The notes under the pieces were generated by a model that did not search any database, was not told the DNA's origin, and saw nothing but the letters and a program-made list of their open reading frames with translations. The position numbers and the translations under genes are program-made. A stretch of DNA of 64,000 nucleotides from Thunnus maccoyii (lineage: Eukaryota > Chordata > Actinopteri > Scombriformes > Scombridae). The stretch is from the NCBI RefSeq assembly GCF_910596095.1, contig NC_056538.1, forward strand, positions 34,693,922 to 34,757,921, in the 5' to 3' direction. How positions within the stretch are numbered: the first letter of the stretch is position 1; each line of letters begins with the position of its first letter. Positions 1 through 14,160 of the stretch are shown here, one piece after another.

Positions 1-3371
<3,371 letters not shown>

Positions 3372-3705
3372 ACCAGGACTAGGACCAGGAGGAGATCTGA
3401 GAGGCTTTTAGGCCAAAGTTAGCGTGTAGCCGTGTAGTTTGTCTACATGTGAACGCATGAATCTACTTTGGCTCGCTGTTTGAGGAGATCAGCAGTTCAG
3501 TTTAGATTTGAGGCGGCGAGGACTCGTCCGGTCCTGCGGGGACAGGAGCTGGTCTCCTGGTTCCTGCCGGTTTAATAACTGTCTGACAGCAGCTGCAGAA
3601 CACGTGATTCACACCGACTGAACATACATGAGAATCCAGTCAGGACGAGTGGGCGGACTCTGTTTATTCAAATCTGGATCAGGTTTTAAAGAGCCTGAGA
3701 CCAGA

Positions 3706-3998
3706 TTAAAAGGACTAGTGTGTAGGATTCAGTTTCATCCGGCAGTGAGGTAAGAGGCCCTCTCTAGAACCAGTGTTTGGTTTGTCCGTTCTGGGCTACC
3801 GTAGAAACATGGCGGCTCCGTGGAGGAGGACCCGCTCCCTCTGTAGATATAAAGGCTCATTCTAAGGTAACGAAAACACAACAGTTCTTATTTTCAGGTG
3901 ATTATACGCTAATTAAAGCATACTTATGAATATGTTATTCCATGTCTGCCGAGTCTGTTCTGCTACATGCCGCTAAATTTTACACACTGTACCTTTAA
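3706..3998. mobile_element. MITE (non-autonomous DNA transposon, hAT-like) in abcg1 3' UTR
   Basis: About 290 bp bounded by imperfect inverted ends: TAAAAGGACTAGTGTGTAGG on the left, and on the right TACACACTGTACCTTTAA, whose complement reads TTAAAGGTACAGTGTGTA. The interior (CATGGCGGCTCCGTGG, then TAACGAAAACACAACAG) matches a very common teleost repeat known to me by sequence. No transposase is encoded. It sits between the abcg1 stop codon and its polyadenylation signals, so it is probably transcribed in the 3' UTR. The superfamily assignment is uncertain. Confidence 0.7.
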
Positions 3999-4063
3999 GT
4001 TGCTTTAGCTCGTTGTTGAGGTCAAAGGTGAAATCAAACACGGTGTATCTCTGACTGTTTATG

Positions 4064-4096
4064 AATAAAGTCAAAATGAATTCTTTCCTCAATAAA
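4064..4096 (+). terminator. abcg1 polyadenylation signals
   Basis: Two AATAAA hexamers (4064-4069 and 4091-4096) lie about 700 bp after the abcg1 stop codon in AT-rich sequence. They are the first good candidates downstream, and the 3' UTR probably ends within a few tens of bases. Confidence 0.5.
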
Positions 4097-4099
4097 GAC

Positions 4100-4967
4100 T
4101 TTAACTCCCCAAAAAACTGAGAGATTTCATTAACAGCACTGAGGATAAATCAGAACATGAACTTCTGTCAGGTAAAAACTCCATAGGTTGTTGGTGTTTC
4201 CTGGTTTCTTGGTTGTTTTTGTTCCCTGAATTTAAGATTAAAAGTATAAAGTGTCTCCTCTCTTTGTGTGTTGCTGCAGAAACTCTTGCTGGTCTCACGC
4301 AGAAATAAAGAACCTGGCAGAGGTTTGGTGATGTAGTGACTCGCAGGGCTGGTTGGTGAAAAGCTGCTAACCGCTAGCTCGCTAGTCACTCTCTATCTAT
4401 TTTCTCTCTGCTGTTCTGTTTACTTCCCTCTGACATTGGTTTGGTTACTAACAGGACAATAAGTTCAGTTTATTAAAAGTCATTACTAGTTTATTATCAT
4501 GGCCTTCTGTCTCCTAACTGTGTAAACTAAACAGGTTTTACTCCCACAGAGGAGCTTCAATAAAACTGGATGTTAGCAATACAGCTAATAAGCTATGATA
4601 GCTTCTCCATCAAAGGTCGGCTCTGTCAGGACGACTTGTTGTTGGACAACAGCAACGATTAATGGGTCAAAATTCACCAAAGTTAAACTTGCAGCAATTT
4701 AATTAAAACAAACTGGATTTGCTACAAAACTGTGTCATTTCAGTTTTTTTTGGTACATTTTGTTTTAATGGTTTTTCTGTTTTTCGCTGGCGGAAATTAG
4801 CATTAGCAGTACCATGCTAACCACGCTAATAGCTAGCATCAGCTCAACCCTTTCGTTCAAATACGGTCACTTCTGGCTCCAAAAATCTAAGATGGTGACA
4901 GTCAAACTGCTGTACTTGAGGCTTCAAAACGGCGGTTCAAACCAACAGGTGACGTCATGGTGACGAC
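4100..4967. other. Intergenic, no gene
   Basis: No supported gene. The last 150 bp or so (from about 4820) read like the end of a common fish dispersed repeat. Its terminal phrase resumes after the LTR insertion at 5493-5515 as ATTTTTTACAGTCTATGG. Confidence 0.4.
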
Positions 4968-4972
4968 GTCCA

Positions 4973-5492
4973 TGTCAGGTTGAGTAGCAGGAATGGACGC
5001 AATTGCAGAGACCAGCATGCAGAGATTGCAGGGTAGACGAAAACCTTTAATCTTGAGGTGGTTAGGACAGGACAGCCCAAAACAGAACCGCACAGAACAA
5101 GCTAAAGAAAACAAATGATCCAACAAAGACTCAACTCAAACCAGACCTTAAATACAGACTAAACTAATCAGGGAATGGGGAACAGGTGATGAGACACAAG
5201 GGCAGGCTGGGAGTGATTGGCTGAGGAAACACAGCAACAAAACCAAAACCCCAAAAAACACAAAACTCTAAATACAACCCACACCATCCCGTCCAAGAAC
5301 CACCATGAACCCAAACCCAAGAACGCAACACGCCAGGCCAAACAACAAAAGGCGGTTCAAACCCACCACCCAAATACATCAAGAAAACCCACATGACCAG
5401 AAGGACTAAACAGAAACCAGGAAACCCCAAAGAACACAAAAACACAAAAAGACCCAAAACACACAAAGTCCAAGTCCAGGCAAGATGTGACA
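4973..5492 (-). mobile_element. Solo LTR of an LTR retrotransposon (probably Gypsy-like)
   Basis: A 520-bp fossil that starts TGTCAGG and ends GATGTGACA, so it has the TG...CA ends and short TGTCA/TGACA inversion of an LTR. It is flanked by the 5-bp direct repeat GTCCA (4968-4972 and 5493-5497), and the sequence on both sides reads as one interrupted dispersed repeat. No internal retroelement region is present, so it is a solo LTR left by recombination between two LTRs. The minus orientation is suggested by the likely 3' end near 5050. The matching target duplication suggests moderate to young age. Confidence 0.7.
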
Positions 5493-5539
5493 GTCCATAT
5501 TTTTTACAGTCTATGGATGTGACCTGACAGGACAGGTAC

Positions 5540-5540
<1 letters not shown>

Positions 5541-5572
<32 letters not shown>

Positions 5573-5623
5573 TGTGTGTGTGTGTGAGTGTGTGAGTGTG
5601 TGTGTGAGTGTGTGTGTGAGTGT

Positions 5624-5660
<37 letters not shown>

Positions 5661-5711
5661 TGAGTGTGTGTGTGTGTGTGTGTGCGTGAGTGTGTGTGTG
5701 TGTGTGTGTGC

Positions 5712-5743
<32 letters not shown>

Positions 5744-5832
5744 GTGTGTGAGTGTGTGTGTGAGTGTGTGTGTGTGTGTGTGTGAGTGTGAGTGTGAGTG
5801 TGTGTGTGAGTGTGAGTGTGAGTGTGTGTGGA
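5541..5832. repeat. (TG)n microsatellite with GTGAG interruptions
   Basis: About 290 bp of TG dinucleotides broken every 10-30 bases by GTGAG or GCGTGAG. Long Cys/Val or His/Thr reading frames across it are artefacts of the repeat. Confidence 0.98.
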
Positions 5833-5950
5833 GCAGCAAGTGTTTTATATTTTATGCTTCAGTCTCATACTATTTATTTATTTATGACTATTTTGGTCTG
5901 AACAACCTGAAAATCATCAGGAAACATGAAACACTTTGGTATCATGTGGC

Positions 5951-5985
<35 letters not shown>
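5951..5985. repeat. (GAT)n microsatellite
   Basis: Eleven or so uninterrupted GAT triplets followed by a short GT run. Confidence 0.97.
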
Positions 5986-6533
5986 TGTGTCATACATTCA
6001 GGTGTGCGGAGAATCATATTCAATGTTATGTTTTGATGCTGCAAAAATTTAATCTAAACTTTTAACAGCATCAGAAAACATTAAGAACATAATTTCTGCT
6101 GTTAGTCTCTGCATTAATACAAACACAGAAATGATGACGAACATCAGATCTGTGTGGGGCGATGATGAGGAGACTGTAACCTTCCTCATATCAATACATG
6201 AAACTAACAGAAACGTCATATTTCCATCATGCTTTCCATCGTTGAAGCTTTGACTGTCTCTTTGTTAATGACGTCGTCTCGCTGTGTCTCTTCTTCTGCA
6301 ACGGTTTAACGGCACCGACCAGAGAATTAGTTTATCTGCTGATATTCACACAACAAAGAAGCTTTAATTCATGTTTTCTTTCAATAATTTTCTGGAAATT
6401 TGTTTAAATTTGAGCAACAATTGGGTAAAACTTGACTGTTTACTCACCTGCTCTGCTTTGGTTTCATGTAGTTTCAACAAACTTACAGAGTGACTGAAAC
6501 TCTGTCGTTCTGTTCAGAGGCCGACAGCTTCCT
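5986..6533. other. Intergenic, nothing recognised
   Basis: AT-rich sequence without a supported reading frame, RNA gene or recognisable repeat. Confidence 0.5.
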
Positions 6534-6537
6534 TTAA

Positions 6538-7039
6538 CCCTTTCATGCATGAATTATGATAACCTCAGTCAGTGTTTTTATTCCTCTTTAGACATGAAAA
6601 AAAATATTTGAACCTCATTTTTGTTTAAACGCATTTTTCAAGGAGTTTGTCCAACTTAGTGGACAGATGATTAATTGTCATTTTCTCCCAACATAAAATC
6701 AATACTTGGAAATTTTAACAGTTAGTTGTTACTTGATGTTACAAAATTTTATTTACCTGCAAGGGTCTGTTACTATAGAAGGACTGACGAGATATTCCTG
6801 AGCTGTTGAGCATTTCCGGCCCGCAGGCGGCCATCTAGGTTTTGAGCTTTTACAGTCTATGGTTTTGAGAAAGTGTGTTGCGCTTACAAAGGCCGGCCAA
6901 TGGATGGCAGCGTATGTGATGACACACTAGAGTCCACTGTGTTGGCTGATGTGCAACTATACCATTAAAACCCCATGCATATATAAGAAAACGGCTTTTG
7001 AACAGCTGTCCACTGTAGTGACCGCTTTGCATGAAAGGG
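6538..7039. mobile_element. piggyBac-like MITE with TTAA target duplications
   Basis: A 502-bp element with perfect 12-bp inverted ends: CCCTTTCATGCA at the left and TGCATGAAAGGG at the right. It is flanked on both sides by TTAA (6534-6537 and 7040-7043). The TTAA duplication and CCCT-type terminus are hallmarks of the piggyBac superfamily. No transposase is encoded, so it would depend on an enzyme supplied elsewhere. Intact ends suggest a fairly recent insertion. Confidence 0.85.
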
Positions 7040-7043
7040 TTAA

Positions 7044-7807
7044 ACTCTGCACATGTATGTTGTGTTTTTCACTCCATATGTTTGGATGAAGACAGTCATT
7101 TATAAAAGCTCATTATTTATTCAGTGTTTCTGTTTGGAGTGGCCTTTATCAGACAACACAGACATCATGTTAAAGACTTGTGAAGGTTTAAATTACTGAG
7201 CTGATGAAATTACATTATATCCATTAAAGTTGGGTTTAAATACACTGAACCACAGACTTTGTCTGTTTGGTTTTCAGGCACAAGTCAGATATTTTAGAGC
7301 TTTCAAAAAATTATGATTTTTTTGAAGATTCAGTTTGACTTCTTTGAATCTTTCAGAGCTGAGTTTTGTGCAGCAGCTTGAGCGGATACGTCTGGTAGTT
7401 TAGAGGTTAATGAGATTGAACTGTGCAGTAAATGTACAGAAAAAAACAAAACCAGGAGCTAAAGGAGGCTAAAAAGAATGATTTGATCATTATTAATATG
7501 AAAATGTTTAAACTCCCAACACAAGATGTAAAGTGAAACTCATCAATAAAAACTTTGTCTCAAACTATTCTCAGATGGAGCTGATGTAAACCGCTCAGAG
7601 GCTGCTGGAGGAAGTTACATCACTGCAGCTCGTTAATGAAGTCCCTCAGGTCAAAGGTCATTTCATCATGTCAACATGTTTGTCCCCGAGGCAGCTTCAC
7701 AGTAGCCACAGTTTCCACTAATTCCCTTTGAAGCAAATTACACAGTCGGAGCTGTGAACCAGTGAGACCAATCAGCCTGGGAAGACCTCAGCACTGGTTT
7801 CACTGGT
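7044..7807. other. Intergenic, nothing recognised
   Basis: No supported coding or repeat signal was found between the piggyBac MITE and the CA repeat. Confidence 0.5.

Positions 7808-7842
<35 letters not shown>
7808..7842. repeat. (CA)n microsatellite
   Basis: Seventeen or so perfect CA dinucleotides. Confidence 0.97.
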
Positions 7843-7843
<1 letters not shown>

Positions 7844-8489
7844 TGGAGCGCTTTATTGGATGCCAAAGGCTCAATATTAATTGAGAAAGACTGTGTTTTA
7901 AGAAATATGATCTCATATACTTACATATTCTTGAAAATATGAAATTAAATGAGCAACTTCACATTTACAGTCACGGCTATAAAACGCCTTTTCTTCACAG
8001 AGATGGTGGCGTTTGGATTCAGGTTGCGGCAGATGGACTGACGGCAGACGGGCCAAAACAGCGGTCAAATGCTCCAAGTTACCCACAATACAACACTCTT
8101 CCTTAACCTATCGCTATCAAAAACTGATGAAAAAGACTTTATATCTCAGAATCTTCTCTCATTCACAATGTTTATGAGGCTTTACAGCCAGAAGATGCAA
8201 ACTGTCAAATTGTTTATTTGAATAGTTTTTCAACTCCTGAAGAGGTTAAACTCTCAGGTATTTTATAACAGAAGAGAGTTTACAGACCACATACCACAAG
8301 GGAGAAAATTTAATCCTGGAGAATGCATTAAACAATTGGTATGAGATAGTTAGAAAATATAAATTAGAAGGAGACAGTAAACTTTTAGTTTGACCTTCTC
8401 AAACATCCCAGTTTAGTCCCGGACAAACTGACTTCACATTCACAAGGTGGAGAGATAAGGAGATTACAGCCATGTGTACACTCCTAGAG
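7843..8489. other. Intergenic, nothing recognised
   Basis: No supported gene or element. Confidence 0.5.
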
Positions 8490-8905
8490 GGATTTAGGTC
8501 AGGGGTGTCAGCATATGATTTGTAGGTCTTGATAAGACGAATAATTGAGTTTTGGTTTGATCTCTCTACAACATTCCTACAGGCCATGGCGGCCATTTTA
8601 CTTACATAGGCGGCGCTAGAGAGCACATTTTGGCACTTTAGGGGTTAATTTTGACATTTTATCAAATTTTTCACCAGACCTGATGTGCGTGCCAAATTTG
8701 GTCAGTTTTTGAACATGTTTAGGGGGTCAAATTTAGGGTTTAAGTCCCGTAATAATAAAGAAATAAAAGAAAGAAAGAAACAAACAAACAAACACATGAA
8801 AAACAATAGGGTAAGGGTTAGAGTGAGGACAACTGTAATTGTAAATCAAAGGGTTAGGGTAATACAGTAGTCCTCGTCACTGCCTTTTGGGCTCAGTCCC
8901 TAATA
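8490..8905 (+). repeat. 3' fragment of the 1.3-kb AGCTGCAAGCAGCG repeat family
   Basis: It matches the last 400 bp of the tandem units found at 27.7-42.3 kb: GATTTAGGTCAGGGGTGTCA, the GGCGGCCATTTT and GGCGCTAGAGAGCACATTTT motifs, and the A-rich AATAATAAAGAAAT tail. Unlike those units it continues past the tail into ACAATAGGG and a terminus ending CCCTAATAAA. It may therefore retain the family's true 3' end, which the tandem units have lost at their junctions. Confidence 0.75.
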
Positions 8906-9507
8906 AAATATGGGAATGTTAGGCATCAGTGGTGTAAAGTGTGTGTGGATACGTGAAAGTAAGGAACATAACTCCATGAACAGCAGCCCTTTTCTATCTT
9001 TAGGCTGCTTCCTGACTGAACTCCAGCTCTCCTGGAAGAGAGACAACAGGATTGTAACTGGAGAGAACTACAGGAAGGAAAATAGCGAGAAAGAGAAAAT
9101 GCCATCACACTACTTTCAGTCAGATCTGCATGAAAGCAATAAATGAAATAATTTTTGACTGTTGAGACTGATGATGATGATGATGATGATGATGATGGCA
9201 ATGGGTGGTTGTTGTCTGTTGGGATTCACCTGAGAAATGTATAAAGCAGCCGACAGGTGACTGCAGCAGTCTGGATGATGTGAGCAGATTTCTGTTAGTT
9301 TGAAGGAGCAGATGGTTTTGTCAGACTTAAAACTAAATCTTTTTGAAATACATTTTGAAATGAAAGTCCAGGTAAGCAAAAATGGCTCGAAAAATACTCT
9401 TTTTCAAAATGATGCCTTTTTTAAATAAAACTAATTATTTATTTTTGGGGTAGTAGATGATACAAGGTTTTTAAGTATTTGCACTTGTTTTGTCACTTTA
9501 AACAAGA
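8906..9507 (+). other. 5' flank of odorant receptor A
   Basis: Contains a (GAT)n run at 9170-9197. The conserved upstream module shared by the other cluster receptors was not found here. A TATAAAG at about 9240 is a possible but unsupported promoter element. Confidence 0.35.
9170..9197. repeat. (GAT)n microsatellite
   Basis: Nine or so GAT triplets in the 5' flank of odorant receptor A. Confidence 0.95.
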
Positions 9508-10476
9508 ATGATGTTAAATTCAACTTCATCAACTTTATCTTATTTTATCCTCGGAGCTTATTTAAACATTGGAAATTTGAGATCTTTTTATTTCATGATA
9601 ACTGCGATGTTATACCTTGTTATTATTGTTATGAATATGTCCCTCATTGTGATTATCTGTATGAACAGAAGCTTACATGAACCTATGTACCTTTTTCTGT
9701 GCAGCCTGTTTGTAAATGAACTGTATGGTAGTACAGGGTTGTTTCCATTCCTTCTGGTTCAGATCCTCTCTGACATTCACACTGTTTCTGCTTCTTTTTG
9801 CTTCCTGCAGATTTTCTGTATTTACACATATGCAAACACAGAATTTTGTAACTTAGCCATCATGTCTTATGACAGATACCTCGCTATCTGTTTTCCTCTG
9901 CAATATAACACACGGATGACATGTAACCATGTTCCTATCTTTATTATTCTAATATGGTTGTATTCTTTTGTGAAATTTCTAATCACTTTATCCTTAAACA
10001 TCAATTTGCTGCTTTGTGGAAACATCATAAACAGTTTGTATTGTCACAACTACCTAGTTGTTAAACTGGCATGTTCTGACACCAAAGTGAATAACATTTA
10101 TGGGCTCTTTGGTGTTGTTCTCTCCATCTTAGTCCCTCTGCTTCCAATCATTTACTCTTACATGAAAATCCTCAATGTGTGTTTTTCTGGTTCTAAACAG
10201 ATGAGACAGAAAGCCGTCAGAACCTGCACACCTCACCTTGTGTCTCTGTTGAATTTTTCTTTTGGCTGCAGCTTTGAAATCCTGCAGAGTAGGTTTGATA
10301 TGAGCAGTGTGCCCAGTGTGCTTAAAATCATTCTGTCGCTGTATTTTCTGATCATACAACCACTTCTGAATCCTATTATGTATGGACTGCAAATGTCAAA
10401 AATACGAAAAATGTATCAACATCTGTTCTGTTATAAAATGTTGTCAGGTCAGACAGATCCTGTGCAGGTTCAATGA
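9508..10476 (+). CDS. Odorant receptor A (teleost delta-like, 11A1/6N1-like)
   Basis: A single-exon, seven-helix GPCR of 322 residues that binds odorants at the cilia of olfactory neurons and signals through Golf. Visible landmarks: N-glycosylation site NST at 4-6; LHEPMY at the start of helix 2 (56-61); MSYDRYLAIC at the end of helix 3 (119-128); the extracellular-loop-2 cysteines CGN...YC...LAC (170-189); KAVRTCTPHL at helix 6 (235-244); and NPIMY in helix 7 (288-292). The start is the first of two adjacent ATGs; the second gives a protein beginning MLNST, as in receptor C. The C-terminal tail is about 13 residues longer than in its neighbours. It is the most divergent of the eight cluster genes outside the shared 136-bp block at 9655-9790. 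The subfamily name is from motif memory and is uncertain. Confidence 0.93.
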   Translation: MMLNSTSSTLSYFILGAYLNIGNLRSFYFMITAMLYLVIIVMNMSLIVIICMNRSLHEPMYLFLCSLFVNELYGSTGLFPFLLVQILSDIHTVSASFCFLQIFCIYTYANTEFCNLAIMSYDRYLAICFPLQYNTRMTCNHVPIFIILIWLYSFVKFLITLSLNINLLLCGNIINSLYCHNYLVVKLACSDTKVNNIYGLFGVVLSILVPLLPIIYSYMKILNVCFSGSKQMRQKAVRTCTPHLVSLLNFSFGCSFEILQSRFDMSSVPSVLKIILSLYFLIIQPLLNPIMYGLQMSKIRKMYQHLFCYKMLSGQTDPVQVQ

Positions 10477-11279
10477 GAAACTGTTTATTATTATTTATAT
10501 CTTGCTGTGAAATGTGCTGATTAAAAAGATGCAACTGACCAATTAAATCTGACTCTGTATGTCACTGATTAATTTTGAACTGAAATAATGTTCAAACAAA
10601 GCATTTAAAATATAGTGATTTAATATAAGATATACATACACATGCATCCCAAAAGTCCCAGCAGACACTGAATCTTGAGTGGTAAAAGTACAGACGTGGC
10701 CAAAAATATTGGTTCCCTTCCATCTTCTTTTAAAAAAACTAAATTTTCTCTGTATTAAGTTGAAACTGACAGAAGTATGTGGGATCCATCATTCTTTAAT
10801 TCACATTGAATATAACTGAAACTTTGCTTTTGATTCACAACTTAACATATTAATTAATACAATAAAACAAATGAAAATGGCCAAAAATATTGCACCTTTT
10901 TTTAAAACAAGACAGCCAAAAAATACTTTTCAGCCCTGCTTACACAAGGAAATTTGTTCATTGAAGAGATTCTGTTGTAAAGCAGAATGGAAATTCAAGG
11001 CCACACAATTAACTGTCCACCTTGACAGTGTAAAAATCTTAATGAAAAACTCAATTCAGCAATTAAAAATGCTCAAGCAAATTATTTCACTGCAATCATT
11101 GAGAAAAACCAGCATAACACCAGGCTGCCTTTTGATATTATTAGCCACATTACAGATGCCCCTCCTAATGTGAGTAGTTTTTATCTTTTTTCCAACCAAG
11201 TTATCACAATACGAAGTCAAATTACCCCACTGTCTCTTTTAATACCTGAGCCTCCTAGTCATTTGTCATGCTCTGAAAT
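10477..11279. other. 3' flank of receptor A with a possible DNA-transposon end
   Basis: At 10690-10720 and 10872-10900 the phrase GGCCAAAAATATTG recurs, resembling the ends of some Tc1-like fish elements. No transposase and no matching inverted pair were seen. The region otherwise has no supported gene. Confidence 0.3.
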
Positions 11280-12620
11280 TTATTTGATTCTCAGATGATC
11301 ATGTAGACAAGACCGTTACCAATATGAAGCCCGCATCCTGTCCTCTTGAAATCCTTCCCACCTGTTTCCTTAAAGAAGTCATGCAGCTACTTTGTCATTT
11401 TATGTCTGTCATAATCAATTTCTCTCTCACATCTGGCACTGTCTCCAATCATTTTAGGTCCGCAGTTCAATCACTTCTTAAAAGACCCTCACTAGAGCCA
11501 AATATCCTGAACAACTTTCGTCCCATCTCCAAACTTCCATCCCTGGCCAAGGTCCTAGAAAAGATAGTTGCAGAGCAGGTAATTATATTTATGACCAGAA
11601 ATAGTCTCTGAAACATTTCGGTCAGGTTTTCAGTGGGCTAAGGCACAAAAACTGCACTCTTCAAAGTGCTCAATGATCTTCTTTTAGCAGCTGACTCTGG
11701 CCACTCATCTATTTTTATCCTTTTAGATCTCACTGCAACCTTTGATACCGTAGATCATTCAATTTAATTGAGTGTCTAAAAAAGTGGGTTGGTATCTCTG
11801 GCACTGTGCTAGACTGGTTTTGCTTCTATCGCCAAAATGAGTATTGCTATTGGTGATTGCAGATCACTAAAACCTCTGTTTTGTGGAGTACCTCAGGGGT
11901 CAGTCCTTGGCCCCCTGCTTTTACACATTTACATCCAGGACAGATAATCCAGATACAATATTAGTTTCCACTTTTACGCAGATGACACACAGCTTTATTT
12001 CTCCTTCAAACCCATCAGTCACAATCAATTAATCACTCTCCAGTCAAGCCTAAATGAAGTTCAAACCTGGCTGTCAAATAATTCCCTTTAACTGAATACA
12101 GACAAATCTGAGGTCATTATCATAGGCCCAGACACCACTTTTGATAATAATCTTAACTTTAATCAGCATGTTAAAATAATTACCCAGTTACACAGAATCT
12201 CTTTCTGTCTCCTAAGTACCTGGACATTGTCATCCATGCACTCATCAAATCCCATTTAGACTACTGCAACTCACTCTACTCATACACAACCTTTCCAGGC
12301 TTCAGTTAATTGAAAATGCTGCTGCCAGACTCCTTACTAATTCTAACAAAAGAGTACATATAACCCCAATTTTAGCTTAATTACACTTGCTACCTGAGCA
12401 CTTTAGAATCGATTTTTAAGATTTTAATTATCACTTTTAAGGCCCTTATGGGACTGGCCCCTGAGTACATTAATGAATGTTTAATCCCATATGAGCCTAA
12501 GTGTAGCCTGAGATCCTCTGGTGGGTCCCTTCTAGAGATTCAAGATTGAGATTGAAAACCAGGGGTGACTGGACCCATTTGAAACCTGGATCAGAGGTTG
12601 CAGAACAGCCACCTGCCAGT
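11280..12620 (+). mobile_element. LINE fragment, L2/CR1-like reverse transcriptase (broken)
   Basis: Conceptual translation in shifting frames gives reverse transcriptase motifs in order. The fingers motif FRPISKLPSLAKVLEKIV is at about 11515-11575, [13 protein letters not shown] (catalytic block A) near 11725, and GVPQGSVLGPLL near 11885-11920. The YADDTQLY catalytic box is near 11975. A degenerate C-terminal region reaches about 12600. Several stops and frame changes show it is dead. The 5' end including the endonuclease is missing, as is usual for a 5'-truncated LINE. Confidence 0.85.
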
Positions 12621-12679
12621 GCTACATCCACACTGGTGGGGGGTATTGGTTATCTAGGCAGAGACCATTTCAGAATAAA

Positions 12680-13020
12680 CTAAAATAAAGTTTAAGTTAA
12701 AGTTTATTTATTTAAAGTGCAAAGTCACACCAGGGTGTCTCAATACACTTTACAACAGTAAAACAATGTTAAAACAATTGAACAATATTAAAAGAATCGA
12801 GGAGGGACGACACAAAAAAAGATAAATAATGGAAAATTTAAAAGTGGTCCAAAACACAGAAAACCATCTGAGGTAGCTCATCATGTGACACACGCATAGT
12901 ATGACATCACTACAACTGATAGCAGGAATGGAGATATTAGTGAGACAGTGAGGCTGTAGAACAGCCAGAGAAAAGACTATCAAATCCATGTCAGTGGTGT
13001 TAAGGCAGGTCATATGATTT
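12680..13020 (-). mobile_element. LINE 3'-tail-like fragment
   Basis: It begins TTTATTTATTTAAAGTGC and continues with the CTCAATACACTTTACAACA type of sequence seen at the 3' ends of fish L2-like LINEs in reverse orientation. No coding part is recognised. It lies between the + strand LINE and the Penelope-like fragment. Confidence 0.45.
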
Positions 13021-13029
13021 CATGAACTC

Positions 13030-14050
13030 AAGGAAGGAATCCATTAATTTCACATGGTGTTCTGATCTTGAACGTATTTCTTTTTTGGATGTTCTGGTGA
13101 AAAAAGTGGGAACCTCTATACAAACTGAGGTATATAAAAAGAAAACTGACAGAAATACTTTTTTTTCATTTTAGTAGTTTTCACTCACCAGCATTAAAAA
13201 AGTCTACCTTACAGTCAATTACTGAGGATCAGACGAATCTGTAATATGGATGATTCTTTTGAGTCACATGATTATTTTACATGTAGGCGGTATGGAGAGA
13301 CATTATTGGATAATCATCTTAAGAGGGTACACCTATTTCAGCGATCAGAGTTACTTACACCGAGTTCCTGAGAGACCTGTTCCTGGCATTAGTCTCTACA
13401 TATAGTTCCATCTCTAAGTCAGTCCAAAAAGCAGTGAGTCAACATTAGCATATTTTGGAGAGCGACCCTCATATTGCAAATGCATTTCAAAATCGACCTA
13501 GATATTTTTATAAGAGGTCCTCCAACTTATGTGATCTTTTAGTAAAGTCTGATTTGCTTAAGAGTCACACTCACTTCCTGTCTCAGATTCCCAGCGGTAT
13601 TTTTCCTTGCCATAATTGTGTACATTGTTATGCTATGATTAAGGGCATCATCATTTCACCCACCCAAAATCTGGTGTGGAGATTAAGGTTAGGGGCAGAA
13701 TCACATGCAATACGAAATATGTTGTTTATTTGTTAAAATGCCCATGCGATCGTTATTATGTTGGTAAAACAAAACAAGAGTTAAAAACCAGGATCTGTGA
13801 ACATAAGTGTTCCATCTGCAATCGTGATGATAAATCATCAGTGGCGATGCATTTAACAGCCATAACCACAGTTTGTGTGAACTACATTATATATATGTGC
13901 ATTGATACTGTGAATATGCCACGGGGAGGTGGCAACAGAGACAGAATCCTTCTGCAGAGGGAGACGTATTGGATACACTCCCTGAATACCCTCATTCCTG
14001 ATGGGTTGAATAAGGAGATTTCATTTACTTGTTTCTTATGAACTGATTGT
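13030..14050 (+). mobile_element. Penelope-like element fragment with GIY-YIG endonuclease (broken)
   Basis: The 13676-14041 stretch encodes a C-terminal domain with YVVYLLKCPCDRYYVGKTKQ, the GIY-YIG-type core (here YVVYLL...YYVG), followed by LKTRICEHK and a tail with LLQRETYWIHSLNTLIP and GLNKEISF. This architecture is typical of Penelope-like retroelements. Upstream pieces (13455-13736 and earlier) read as the end of its reverse transcriptase. Only the 3' third remains and it is broken. It may run close to the receptor relic at 14161. Confidence 0.85.
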
Positions 14051-14160
14051 AATTCTTTGATTAACTTTATGTCAAGAATCTGCTACATGAATGAGGTGAT
14101 TTTATTTGCTTCTTATGAACTGAACATAAGAATTATTGTTGTTGCCTCAACATTAGTATC

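Noticed and set aside
5504-5839. Long open frames rich in His/Thr or Cys/Val
   Set aside because: They are translations of the TG/CA microsatellite.
8812-8865. Telomere-like GGGTTAGGGT words
   Set aside because: Only a few copies, and inside the end of a dispersed repeat. Too short for an interstitial telomere.
10129-10392. 87-residue minus-strand frame inside receptor A
   Set aside because: It is the shadow of the receptor coding sequence. Similar antisense frames in E, G and I are rejected for the same reason.
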